Positions 1 to 7,994 of a stretch of DNA of 29,441 bases are shown here, piece by piece; position 1 is the first letter of the stretch, and every line of letters begins with the position of its first letter. The notes under the pieces were generated by a model. It saw only the letters and a list, made by a program, of their open reading frames with translations. It had not been told where the DNA came from and made no database searches. Source of the stretch: JAICUY01 sp038250515 (GTDB lineage Bacteria; Chloroflexota; Limnocylindria; QHBO01); assembly GCA_038250515.1 (NCBI GenBank), contig JBBSCG010000023.1:1-29441 (forward strand). The letters are read 5' to 3'. Both the position numbers and the translations under genes were made by a program.

Positions 1-104
1 CGCGTCCCCTTGTGGCGCGTCGCGGTCAGATCTATCGGCCGATCACCTCATCGGCCCGCCCAATGGCACGTGAAGGCACCGCGAGCCGCAGCAAACCCTC
101 GACC

Positions 105-110
105 GGAGGA
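105..110 (+). promoter_or_regulatory. Strong ribosome binding site for the broken gene at 117
   Basis: GGAGGA lies six bases before a GTG at 117 that opens a signal-peptide-like reading frame. It fixes the original start of the gene at 117 even though the frame is now closed by a stop at 210-212. Confidence 0.7.
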
Positions 111-116
111 CCACAC

Positions 117-690
117 GTGTCCAGACTCATTGGCGCAGCGAGCGCCGCTCTACCGTTGGCCATGATCGCCACCACGGCGCTCGGCCACACCGGTAACATC
201 ACGGCATCATAGGACTGCACGTCCTTCCACCTCGTGGTGTCCCTGGATAAGAACACCACAGCCGACCGGAGCGTCGATGTCCAGAACCACAATCCCCGGC
301 ACCGTTGGGATCACGGGCGGCCACTACGACACGATCTTCGGCGAAATCTGGTCCGCCAGCGGACCGGCGCCCGCGACGGGCAGCGTGACGCTGATCATCA
401 GCGCCGGCACTGATGAGGAGTTCCGCACCAGCAAGTCGATCCAGCCGGCCGAGGACTGCCCGCAGCCGACGGAGACGCCTGCGCCGACCGTGACGACGAC
501 GCCGACGCCGACCCATTCGCCGGAGCAGTCGGTTCAGGCCGGCACCGGAACCCCGCAGCCGCAAGTTCCGAACACTTCGATGCAGTCCGGTAATCCGGGG
601 GGAATGCCGGTCATCGCATTCGAGATGCTCCTGGTCGCGTCACTCGCGGCTCTGGCATTCGTGGAGGCGAGGGCGATCCGCCGCCGCTAG
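117..690 (+). pseudogene. Broken gene for a small secreted, C-terminally membrane-anchored protein
   Basis: GTG at 117, with a good ribosome site, opens a typical signal peptide (SRLIGAASAALPLAMIATTA, then LGHTGNITAS). A TAG at 210-212 stops it. Translation beyond the stop in the same frame reads DCTSFHLVVSLDKNTTADRS and VDVQ. Near 279-290 the sense moves to the next frame (TTIPGTVGITGGHYD), which runs to the stop at 688-690. Joined, the pieces give one coherent protein of about 190 residues: signal peptide, beta-rich extracellular domain, Pro/Thr-rich stalk (TPAPTVTTTPTPTHSP), hydrophobic anchor (MLLVASLAALAFVEA) and a basic tail (RAIRRR). The layout resembles wall- or membrane-anchored surface proteins, but no LPXTG motif is visible and the function is unknown. 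The two lesions could be real decay or sequencing errors. A shorter live product from ATG 277 would lack a signal peptide, so it is unlikely to be functional. Confidence 0.6.
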
Positions 691-710
691 TCACCAACCC
701 GATTCCAGAA

Positions 711-736
711 AGGCCCCGCGCAGTCGGGGCCCTTCT
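711..736 (+). terminator. Rho-independent terminator after the broken surface-protein gene
   Basis: GGCCCCG (712-718) and CGGGGCC (725-731) form a perfect 7-bp GC stem with a six-base loop, followed by a pyrimidine-rich CTTCT. It sits 20 bases after the stop at 690. The region from here to 942 holds no gene that I can support. Confidence 0.75.
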
Positions 737-942
737 GCTTGTTGCCGACATGTCTCCCGACCCCACGACCAACTACCCGCCCGAGCGAGGCTCCAGATAG
801 TTGCCTGCCCGCGTCGCGCCTTCCGCTAGGGTTTCAGGCTTGCGGACGAGACCGATGCGATCTCCGGGTTGGCCGATAGACAACATCGACGGTCGGCGCA
901 TGAGACCACGCGGACGGACAATGTGTTCGGCCTGGACGACGA

Positions 943-1308
943 TCAGGAGGCGACGGCGGTGAACTCCAGCTGATCGCCGGCCCTGGTCTCGGTCGCTCGA
1001 GCCGTGCCCGCCGGAAGCTCGATGCAGTCGCGGGCCCCCGGCGCCCACCACACCACGCGCCACGGTTTCAGGTCTGGCACGACCTTGGTGACCCTGGCCT
1101 GCTGGTCGACGAACACGGCATCGATCGGAAAGCGCATGAAGAACATGTGGATCGAGCTGGTCCGTTGGATGAGCAGGCCGCAGCCGCTCGGCAGCTGCGG
1201 TGTTGCCAGCAGCCCGACCACCCGATCACGGAGCGATGAGGCGACCCGGGCTCGGCCGGCGATCGCCGTGGCCCGGGTCGTGTTGCGGATCTGGAGGTAT
1301 CGGTCCAT
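943..1308 (-). CDS. DUF192 family protein
   Basis: A 121-residue protein of the DUF192 family (PF02643), a small single-domain beta-rich fold of unknown biochemical role. The family hallmark is clear: SIHMFFMRFPIDAVFVD around residues 52-68, preceded by a hydrophobic GLL pair and followed by PGARDCIELPAG, where family members usually have A-x-x-VLE-L-x-x-G. No signal peptide is visible, although some family members are secreted. The gene begins 13 bases after the TadG-like stop on the same strand and so probably ends the pilus operon; a link to Tad function is inferred from position only. The ATG at 1308 has no strong Shine-Dalgarno sequence, which fits translational coupling to the upstream gene. 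Confidence 0.85.
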   Translation of the reverse strand: MDRYLQIRNTTRATAIAGRARVASSLRDRVVGLLATPQLPSGCGLLIQRTSSIHMFFMRFPIDAVFVDQQARVTKVVPDLKPWRVVWWAPGARDCIELPAGTARATETRAGDQLEFTAVAS

Positions 1309-1321
1309 TGATGGTCAGATC

Positions 1322-3451
1322 TTAGGGCACGACCAATCGCACGGGATTGCCCCGGATGCTGACCTCCCAGGTCGTGGTGTCGTTGCCACCCGCGACCTCG
1401 TACTCGATCTTCCACCAGCCGGCCTCCGTCTCACCGGTCGGCGTCAGACCGACCGACCCATAGGTCGACGGAAGCGGGATGCTGATGCTGAGCACGGAGT
1501 TGTCGAACGAGCTGCCACCCGAGCCGTGGGTCTTGATCTGGGTGCGACCCGTCGCCGAGCAGGCATCGCTGACGCCGGTGCATTCGGCATCCGAGGTGTA
1601 ATCAAAGGTCGCGTAGTTGTAGGCGTTGCCGTCGGGGCTCAGAATGCGGAGGTAGGCATCGCCCGATACGTCTCCGGGGTCGAACAGTGTGATGTCCATT
1701 GTCTTGCCGGCGTGCGCTCTCTCGATCTGAGCCAGATAGAATCTCTGAGTACCGGCCTTCAAGTTCGTGTAGGCCGCCATGCGGCCACCGCCATACACCC
1801 GCGGCTTGCCGCTGGAGTTTACGTGGATGGAGAACAGGTTCTCAGCGGCGATGTTGTCGTTTGCCGGGTCACTGGTGTTGACGTTGAGCCGGTACTTGCC
1901 GCCAGCCAGCCCTCCAGCCAGCCCGTACCAGCCGTTGTGATATGGGTTCGAGGCGCAGTTGGAGGCACCGTTGGCTGTCGTTCGCTGTGGGGATCCGAAG
2001 TTCCCGCTCTGGTCGGTCTGGTTCTCGTTCGCGAACGTGGGCCCAGAATCCGCTACGAGCGCGTCGTCCAAGAGGTTGTAGTCAGTACCGTTCGTGTTGT
2101 AAAGGCGGTACCTGGTCGTCACCCCGCCGTACCCATTCCCGCCGGGTGGGTTCGGACGGCTGGTCCAGTGATCCCCGGCGCCGTACCAGCCGCCGAAGCT
2201 CGTCTGCCCGGTTCCGCAGAACGTGGCATCGAAGAGTGACACTGAACCGCCGCCGCCGCCCACCTCGACAGAGTAGTTGTAGCCTCCACTGTCGTAGTCG
2301 GGGTTCGCGGCGCTGCTGCCTCCGGAATAGTTGGCCGGGGAGTAGCGGTCACCGTTCTGACGCACGCCGCCCTTGGTGAACACGGCTCCCCAGAAGCCCT
2401 GGCTGCACGAGGTATCGGGAGGCACGAGGGTGCACAGCGGGCTGCCATTCGGTGCCATGACTTCGCTCGTCCGGTCCGACGCAGCAGTCGAGTAGTAGAC
2501 GATCACCGTCAGCGCGTCGAGGTCAGTACGAGCATTGTCCTCGCATTCAACGCCAGGATCCTCATCGCTTACGCGGACCACGAACTTGCCATCGGCCAGC
2601 TGGCCCGGTAACCAGGCGTGGCCCCAGTCGTCGTTCGGTCCGCCAAGGACGAATGGGCTAACGAACCCACCCGTCAGGGCCTGCAGCTTCTTGGTGGTCC
2701 AGCTCGACCCGTCGTCCCATGATGTAGCAACGCCGATCTCGCAGCCGTCGTCGGTCGATCGTGCCTTGACACGAACCTCAATCCCGGAGATCACGGAGCC
2801 GCCGGGGATGGAGAAGCCGAAGTCTCCGTAGCCCTGGAGCTTGCCATCCTCGCCGCTGGCAAAGGCGACTCCGTTATCCCATGCCCCTTCCGGATTCGTC
2901 CAGCCATTGGGGCCGTGATTGGCTGTGGGCCGTCGCAGCCCGGTATTCGTCGGCGATCCGGACATGATGCTCCGGAAATCGCCGACCCCATAATAGTTCT
3001 GGGGGCTGCCCATCGGAACGGGCAACACATAGTCGGCCTGTGCCTTCCGCGAGATGGTAACGGTGTCCATACCGATGAGTCCGAGGAACCAGGTCTTCAC
3101 CGGCGCCTGCACGAAGACGTCAAGACGGCGCGAGATGTCCGGATCCCTCAGCGGCGTCACGGTGACGCCGCTGCTGCCGTCCGAATATCCGTTCTTTGTT
3201 GCCTCGGCGCGCGCGGTGAAGTAGGCACCAGGCACGTCGCTCGGCAGATGCACGACGCCGGCGAGGGCAGCGGCATCGGCCGCGCGCTGAACCCGCAACG
3301 TGTTGCTCCAGAGCCACCCGAGGTCGACGACCAGGGCGGAGAACAGGAGCAGGATGGTCAGCATGCTCGCGAAGATGATGAGGATCTGTCCCCGGGGAGT
3401 CTCGCGCTTCTCCGAGCGACGACGCCGAATGATTGACACTGGGTTCCACAT
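1322..3451 (-). CDS. TadG-like pilus protein with a very long extracellular region
   Basis: A 709-residue protein with a Tad/TadG N-terminus: basic head, PRGQ at 19-22, one membrane segment at about 22-45, and the family motif QRAADAAALAGV at 55-66. The remaining ~640 residues are predicted extracellular. They are rich in Gly, Ser, Asp, Tyr and Trp, look beta-sandwich-like, and include a glycine run near the middle (VEVGGGGGSVSLF) and scattered cysteines (for example CTLVPPDTSC). TadG proteins of other bacteria are usually shorter, commonly with a von Willebrand-type domain; none is obvious here. Unlike Flp and the two TadE proteins, it has Ile rather than Glu at +5 after the Gly-Gln pair, so it is probably not processed by prepilin peptidase. 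It lies 14 bases after the second tadE gene in the same operon. A tip or surface adhesin role is inference. Confidence 0.8.
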   Translation of the reverse strand: MWNPVSIIRRRRSEKRETPRGQILIIFASMLTILLLFSALVVDLGWLWSNTLRVQRAADAAALAGVVHLPSDVPGAYFTARAEATKNGYSDGSSGVTVTPLRDPDISRRLDVFVQAPVKTWFLGLIGMDTVTISRKAQADYVLPVPMGSPQNYYGVGDFRSIMSGSPTNTGLRRPTANHGPNGWTNPEGAWDNGVAFASGEDGKLQGYGDFGFSIPGGSVISGIEVRVKARSTDDGCEIGVATSWDDGSSWTTKKLQALTGGFVSPFVLGGPNDDWGHAWLPGQLADGKFVVRVSDEDPGVECEDNARTDLDALTVIVYYSTAASDRTSEVMAPNGSPLCTLVPPDTSCSQGFWGAVFTKGGVRQNGDRYSPANYSGGSSAANPDYDSGGYNYSVEVGGGGGSVSLFDATFCGTGQTSFGGWYGAGDHWTSRPNPPGGNGYGGVTTRYRLYNTNGTDYNLLDDALVADSGPTFANENQTDQSGNFGSPQRTTANGASNCASNPYHNGWYGLAGGLAGGKYRLNVNTSDPANDNIAAENLFSIHVNSSGKPRVYGGGRMAAYTNLKAGTQRFYLAQIERAHAGKTMDITLFDPGDVSGDAYLRILSPDGNAYNYATFDYTSDAECTGVSDACSATGRTQIKTHGSGGSSFDNSVLSISIPLPSTYGSVGLTPTGETEAGWWKIEYEVAGGNDTTTWEVSIRGNPVRLVVP

Positions 3452-3465
3452 GATCCTTCGCTACC

Positions 3466-4110
3466 TCACTTGCTGGGATTGAGCTGCATGACCGTGCGGT
3501 CACTCATGCCGATGGTTGCCCAGCTGAACAGCGCTGCCAGGGGCGTCTGCAGGTCGTAGGTGTAGGTCAGGCTCACACCGATCGAATCCGGGCTCGCCCC
3601 GTTCGAGCGGCTGCATGAAAACCACGTCTGTGAAGTTGGCCTGAAGTCGAGCCTCGTCAAAGAGCCCGGCGGAATTGGCCCAGCGCCCGCGGCGTAGATC
3701 CACTTGTTGACCGGGCCGACCTCGCCACCACCAGCGTCTGCCTGATAGATGCGAATCTCGCCGATCCTGTCGAGGTGCTTCTTCACTGGCGAGCCGTCGC
3801 TCACGAGAACTCGCTCGACTGCCGCGATCAGAGCCGCGTCGACGGTCAGGTCCACGACGGGGGTACTCGCGCACGGGACGCCGTCCGGAAGCAAGCTACC
3901 GTTGGCCAGCGCCGCGCCCACGCGCGCCCCTTCGCGGGTCGCATACTCGAGGCTCAGATGGTGATCGAAGACGAAGCCGAACTCGAGGGTGCCGAGCACG
4001 ATCGTAAGAAGAACAGGCAGAAGCAGAGACAGCTCGACCAGCGCCTGTCCGCGGGGCATTGGCCGGCGCTCTCTGACCAGCCCAGCGAATCGCTGCACCA
4101 GCCGGATCAT
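3466..4110 (-). CDS. TadE-like minor pilin (second copy)
   Basis: A 214-residue TadE-family pseudopilin. The N-terminus has a basic leader, then PRGQALVELSLLLPVLLTIV, with a predicted class III prepilin cut between G21 and Q22 and the required Glu at +5 (E26). The hydrophobic stalk helix follows directly, with the family signature EYATREGARVGA after it. The rest is an extracellular, beta-rich domain with few cysteines. The start was set at ATG 4110 because the stop of the upstream tadE overlaps it as ATGA; a longer reading frame that extends into that gene was rejected. It lies between another TadE and TadG, the usual grouping of minor pilins thought to start or cap pilus assembly. Confidence 0.87.
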   Translation of the reverse strand: MIRLVQRFAGLVRERRPMPRGQALVELSLLLPVLLTIVLGTLEFGFVFDHHLSLEYATREGARVGAALANGSLLPDGVPCASTPVVDLTVDAALIAAVERVLVSDGSPVKKHLDRIGEIRIYQADAGGGEVGPVNKWIYAAGAGPIPPGSLTRLDFRPTSQTWFSCSRSNGASPDSIGVSLTYTYDLQTPLAALFSWATIGMSDRTVMQLNPSK

Positions 4111-4697
4111 CGTGTTGGCTCCATGCGCATGGTATTGCTCCGGGTGAAAGTAATTCCTCCCGCCGGGAGCTGAACGAGGTCGGGCAGCGGCGTGACCCAG
4201 ACATGTCGGTAGCTGATGGCGATCCCGATCAGGTCGAGTCCACCGCAACCGGAAGTGGCGATGACCGTGCATCGGCCGGTTTCCGGGTAACCGATGGATG
4301 TCGCGCTGTAGGGCACCGTCACCGTGGTGCCGTCCTGGAATGTGCAGCTCGTGCTGCCGGTCCGCGAATAGACGTTGGCGGCCTGCTCGTTGCCACGAAC
4401 ATCTGCCTGATAGATCCGCACCTGTTGGACACTGGTCTTGTCGGTCGGCGAATTGAGGGCGGTCTCCACGCTCTGCAGGATCACGCAGTCTGCTCCGTCG
4501 CCATTCCCTGCCTCAGCTGCCAACAGGGCTGCGTCACGGCTCGCGAAGTTCACATTCAGCTGCGTGCTGAATGTCACCGCGAATTCAATGAGGCCGATGA
4601 CGAGCAGGATGAAGACGGGCACGACCAGCGCGAATTCGACCATCGACTGACCGCGCTCGCGGCGCCTCATACGACCCCGGAGCGTACGAAAGCTCAT
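4107..4697 (-). CDS. TadE-like minor pilin (first copy)
   Basis: A 196-residue TadE-family protein. RRRERGQSMVEFALVVPVFI shows a basic leader, a predicted prepilin peptidase site at G16/Q17 and Glu at +5 (E21), then the membrane helix. ASRDAALLAAEAG stands where family members have a run of small residues after the helix. Cysteines in the C-terminal half (STSCTF, GRC, SGCGG) could form extracellular disulfides. ATG 4697 is taken as the start; an in-frame GTG at 4721 would add eight residues and neither has a good ribosome site. It is first in the tadE-tadE-tadG-DUF192 unit and overlaps the next gene by four bases. Confidence 0.84.
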   Translation of the reverse strand: MSFRTLRGRMRRRERGQSMVEFALVVPVFILLVIGLIEFAVTFSTQLNVNFASRDAALLAAEAGNGDGADCVILQSVETALNSPTDKTSVQQVRIYQADVRGNEQAANVYSRTGSTSCTFQDGTTVTVPYSATSIGYPETGRCTVIATSGCGGLDLIGIAISYRHVWVTPLPDLVQLPAGGITFTRSNTMRMEPTR

Positions 4698-4865
4698 AGT
4701 CGACAGGATGCGGCCCGGCACAGGACCACGCCACGGTACTTCTCGCCCATTCGCTCAGACTGCATGCCGTCATCGTGCCTGCAACACCTTGCGGTGGACC
4801 TTGCAAGGCGAGCGCGCGTGGACGGTACCGGCGTGGTACTTTCGGACTCGCTGCCCGGTTCCATG
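4698..4865 (-). promoter_or_regulatory. Upstream region of the tadE-tadE-tadG unit with paired GTACC motifs
   Basis: This 168-base gap follows the histidine kinase gene. Read on the minus strand it contains GAAAGTACCACG near 4835-4846 and GAAGTACCGTGG near 4732-4743, about 100 bases apart, and a direct repeat of GCAAGGT between them. I see no convincing -35/-10 pair. The GTACC motifs resemble others upstream of the sensor kinase and the glycan genes, so a shared regulator is possible but unproven. Confidence 0.35.
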
Positions 4866-6365
4866 TCAGTCCTGGTCTGAGGTGCCGGTCAGCTCAGCCG
4901 GGAGTCGCACGCGAATCGTGGTTCCGGGGCCGCCGGGACCCGCCTCGGCGCGGATCGATCCCCCCATTGTCTGTACCAGGCCGCGGGCCGCATACAGGCC
5001 AATCCCGCTGCCATCGGGCACGGCCGAGCGCGCCGGCGACGAGCGGTAGAACTGGTCGAACGCGCGGCGGCGTTCAGCCGCGGTCATCCCCATCCCGCGA
5101 TCGGTCACCACCAGCTCCAAAGCGGCTCCGTCGCCCGACTCCACCGTCTTGAGCTCGACATGCACGGGTGTTTGGGGCGGCGAGTATTTTACGGCGTTGT
5201 CGAGCAGCGCCCAGAGCACCTGCTCGAAGCGGTCGGCGTCGCCAACCATCAAGGCGCCCGGCCCGGTGACCATGAGCTCGAACGGACGCTCGACGCGCAG
5301 CGCCTGCCATGTTCGGCGCACGACCGGCTCGGGCCGAAAGAGCTCGTGGCGAGCGGCAAGGGCATTCGCCTCCAACCGAGATGCAACCAGCAGTTGCCCA
5401 ACCAGGCGGCGCAGTCGATCTGCCTGGTGTGCAATGGCCTCCAGATCGGTCGCCGCAGAAGGGCTGCCGGCGGGGAGGTCCTTCAGCTCTTCGGCCAGGG
5501 CCCGAATACTCGTCAGTGGGGTCTGCAGATCGTGAGTGACCCCCCGCAGGAAGTCAGTCTGCACGGCGGCCATCCGGTTGAGCTCGGCAGCCTGGCGGCG
5601 AAGCTGCTCGACGAGCAGGGCGTGTTCAATGACCGGTGCCGCATGCTGACCGAGCAGGTCAAGCACCTGGAGCTCGGCGTGGGACGGGGCCGGTCGTCCG
5701 GAGCGCGGCGCGAGGAGGACGGCGACAAGCTCGTGGTGCAGGGTGACCTCCACGATCACGAAGGCTCCCCAGGGACCCTCGACGTGACGGGCCCCACTCA
5801 CGGCCCCGACGCCGGCATCCTCGGCGGTTGCTGCCCACGCGTGGACGTCTGTCAGCGCCTTGGTTCTCGCGCTCGTGGTGCCGTAGACGCCGCGCGACAG
5901 GATCCGCTCGTCCGGCGAACGCAGAACGGCAAGTGACCATGTCGGATCTTGCGTCACGCTGCGCGCCGCGGCGACCATCGCGCGTACGACCGCCGCCGGG
6001 TTCTCGGTGATCGGTGCCTCTCGAGTGTGCTTCACGAGCTCGCCGATCTGCCGGTTCCGCTCCTCCAGGGTTGCGGCGATGCGACGCCCCGCCTCCGCAA
6101 TCGGTTCGCCGGCGGGATCGCGACCCTGCTCGGCCACGTCGACCAGATGGCGCAGCTCACGGCCGAGCCAGCGCCCTCCGATGGCGGCCAGCATCCCCGA
6201 CCACAGCAGTGTCAGCCCAGTTGCGATGGCGAGCACCGTACCCTCGCCAAGCCGCGAGATCGAGTCCGGTGCCGCCACATCGACGACGACCAGTGCCACC
6301 AGCGGCGGAATGGCCGCCGATAGCAGGAAGCCCATCAAGCGGATCGACAGGCGACCGGTGTCCAC
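4866..6365 (-). CDS. Membrane sensor histidine kinase linked to the Tad operon
   Basis: A 499-residue kinase. It has two membrane helices (about 10-30 and 44-63), a short HAMP-like linker, a GAF-like sensor region (about 120-255), a coiled coil, a HisKA domain with phosphoacceptor H278 in FLRGVTHDLQTPLTSIR, and a HATPase_c domain with N-box N390 (LLDNAVKYS), G1 box DRGMG (422-426) and G2 box GSGIGL (452-457). Only a short loop separates the two helices, so the signal is probably sensed in the cytosol (GAF) or within the membrane. GTG start at 6365, six bases after the OmpR-type regulator's stop, so the two are co-translated partners. It follows tadABC in the same direction, which points to control of, or by, pilus assembly. 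Confidence 0.87.
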   Translation of the reverse strand: MDTGRLSIRLMGFLLSAAIPPLVALVVVDVAAPDSISRLGEGTVLAIATGLTLLWSGMLAAIGGRWLGRELRHLVDVAEQGRDPAGEPIAEAGRRIAATLEERNRQIGELVKHTREAPITENPAAVVRAMVAAARSVTQDPTWSLAVLRSPDERILSRGVYGTTSARTKALTDVHAWAATAEDAGVGAVSGARHVEGPWGAFVIVEVTLHHELVAVLLAPRSGRPAPSHAELQVLDLLGQHAAPVIEHALLVEQLRRQAAELNRMAAVQTDFLRGVTHDLQTPLTSIRALAEELKDLPAGSPSAATDLEAIAHQADRLRRLVGQLLVASRLEANALAARHELFRPEPVVRRTWQALRVERPFELMVTGPGALMVGDADRFEQVLWALLDNAVKYSPPQTPVHVELKTVESGDGAALELVVTDRGMGMTAAERRRAFDQFYRSSPARSAVPDGSGIGLYAARGLVQTMGGSIRAEAGPGGPGTTIRVRLPAELTGTSDQD

Positions 6366-6371
6366 CGCGCC

Positions 6372-7070
6372 TCAGGCGCCGACCGAGCTCAGCCGGTAGC
6401 CGACTCCTCGGTCGGTGAGCAGGTAGCGGGGCCGGTCCGGGTCGAGCTCGATCTTACGTCTGAGTCGCCGGATGGTGACCCACACGTACGAAGGATCGGC
6501 GCCGTCAGTCTCGGACCACACTCGATCGAGCAGCGTCTCAGTTGGTACCGTCCGATCCAGGGATCCCATCAAGATCTGCAGCACCCGTGTCTCCGTCGGA
6601 GTCAGAGCGTGATTGCCGGCGGGAGTCGCTACCCGCGTCGCGGCGAGATCGATTTCCAGCTCGCCATCATCGATCGATAGCTGCGAGCGGCCGTTTCCCG
6701 CCCTTCGCAGCACGCGCTGGACACGTGCCACCAGCTCGTCGGGATTGAACGGCTTGGTGACATAGTCCTCGGCGTAGCTCTCCAGGGCTCGCACCTTCGT
6801 CTCCCCGGCGTCGACCGCCGAAAGAACGATGATGGGCAGGTCGGCCAGCCGCTTGACCCGCTTGCACAGCTCGAAGCCGTCCATGTGGGGCATCATCAGG
6901 TCGACAATGAGCAGCGTCGGCCAGCCATGCGCCAGGGCATTGAGTGCGCCTTGGCCGGAAGGCGCCGTACGGACCTCGAAGCCCTCGCGGGTCAGGCGAC
7001 GCGCGAGAACGGAGAGGAGCGTCGAATCGTCGTCGACCAGCAGAATGACCGGCCGTGGTGCCGGCAGCAC
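6372..7070 (-). CDS. OmpR/PhoB-type response regulator
   Basis: A 232-residue regulator. The receiver domain (about 8-120) has the acidic cluster DDD at 13-15, phosphoacceptor D57 in IVDLMMPHMDG, S84 and K106 (VTKPF). It is followed by a winged-helix trans_reg_C domain (about 130-228) with the typical LTPTETRVLQILM start and YVWVTIRRLRRKIE recognition helix, ending in RGVGYRLS. The start is GTG 7070, one base after the tadC stop; the longer reading frame that runs inside tadC was rejected. It is the natural partner of the kinase that follows six bases later. Its targets are unknown; pilus genes are the first guess from position. Confidence 0.88.
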   Translation of the reverse strand: MLPAPRPVILLVDDDSTLLSVLARRLTREGFEVRTAPSGQGALNALAHGWPTLLIVDLMMPHMDGFELCKRVKRLADLPIIVLSAVDAGETKVRALESYAEDYVTKPFNPDELVARVQRVLRRAGNGRSQLSIDDGELEIDLAATRVATPAGNHALTPTETRVLQILMGSLDRTVPTETLLDRVWSETDGADPSYVWVTIRRLRRKIELDPDRPRYLLTDRGVGYRLSSVGA

Positions 7071-7071
7071 G

Positions 7072-7989
7072 CTACAGGCCCGTCCCGCCACCCATGATTG
7101 TGACCACGGCTGGGCCGAGGATAACGATGAAGATGGTCGGGAAGATGCAGCCGACCATGGGGAAGAGCATCTTGACCGGAGCCTTCGCTGCGGCCTCCTC
7201 CGCACGCTGGCGACGCTCGATCCGCAACTGCTGCGACTGGATCTGGAGGACCTTGGCGATCGGTACGCCCAGCTGTTCGGCCTGCACGATGGCCCCGATG
7301 AAATTGCTGACCGGCTGCGCATCGGCCCGTGTGGCGACGTCGCGCAATGCTTCCCGACGGGTGCGGCCCATGCGGATTTCGGCCATCGCCTGACGGAATT
7401 CGTTGACCAGCGGACCCTCCATCTTCTCCACGACCTTGGCCAAAGCGGCGTCGAATCCCAGGCCGGCCTCGACCGAGATCGTGAGCAGGTCGAGGGCATC
7501 GGGCAGCTGCAGCACCATTTCCGTGCTTCGCTGTCGGCCCTTCCTGCTCAGCCAAAACTCCGGTGCAAGGAAGCCAATCGGCAGGCCGATGAGGGCGAAG
7601 AAGAGTCCGCCTGCGGGGCCGGCCATAAGCGACAGCAGCGCGAAGAGGATGATGGCGAAGACGATGGCGGACAGGATCTTGACGCCCATCCAGTCGGCGC
7701 CGCGCAGGCCTCCCGGATAGCCGGCCCTCTCCAGCTTGGCATCAGTGCGGGCGATGATGCCGCCCCGGTCGCCGCGCCGTCCGAGCTTCGACAGTCGCTG
7801 GATGAGGGGGCGCATGTTGCGCTCGTAAAAAGGCTGCTGGAGCTCGTACTCCTCCAGCGACTTCGGCTGGACGACCAGCTGTTGGAGGCGGGCCTGTACG
7901 GCGTCGCTGGATGGTTTCGCCGCGAGCCCGTACGTGATCAGCAGGACGGCAAGTGCGGCAACGATTGCGATGAGGAATACTGGTGGCAT
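7072..7989 (-). CDS. tadC: TadC, Tad pilus inner-membrane platform protein
   Basis: A 305-residue protein with one N-terminal membrane helix (IAIVAALAVLLITYGL), a paired hydrophobic region at about 105-145, a T2SSF (GspF-like) cytosolic domain in the middle with the family pattern QLPDALDLLTISVEAGLGFDAAL, and a C-terminal membrane pair (PVKMLFPMVGCIFPTIFIVI). Together with TadB it forms the membrane platform that couples the TadA motor to pilin extraction. It starts five bases after the tadB stop, and the OmpR-type regulator starts one base after its own stop. Length is normal for the family. Confidence 0.92.
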   Translation of the reverse strand: MPPVFLIAIVAALAVLLITYGLAAKPSSDAVQARLQQLVVQPKSLEEYELQQPFYERNMRPLIQRLSKLGRRGDRGGIIARTDAKLERAGYPGGLRGADWMGVKILSAIVFAIILFALLSLMAGPAGGLFFALIGLPIGFLAPEFWLSRKGRQRSTEMVLQLPDALDLLTISVEAGLGFDAALAKVVEKMEGPLVNEFRQAMAEIRMGRTRREALRDVATRADAQPVSNFIGAIVQAEQLGVPIAKVLQIQSQQLRIERRQRAEEAAAKAPVKMLFPMVGCIFPTIFIVILGPAVVTIMGGGTGL

Positions 7990-7994
7990 GATGA

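Noticed and set aside
32..55. A further copy of the TATCGG hairpin repeat near the left edge
   Set aside because: CTATCGGCCGAT and CATCGGCCC are present, but there is no extended match to the other copies and no long hairpin.
7071..7499. N-terminal extension of the OmpR-type regulator
   Set aside because: It lies wholly inside tadC and is Ser/Arg/Trp-rich shadow sequence. The receiver domain begins right after GTG 7070.
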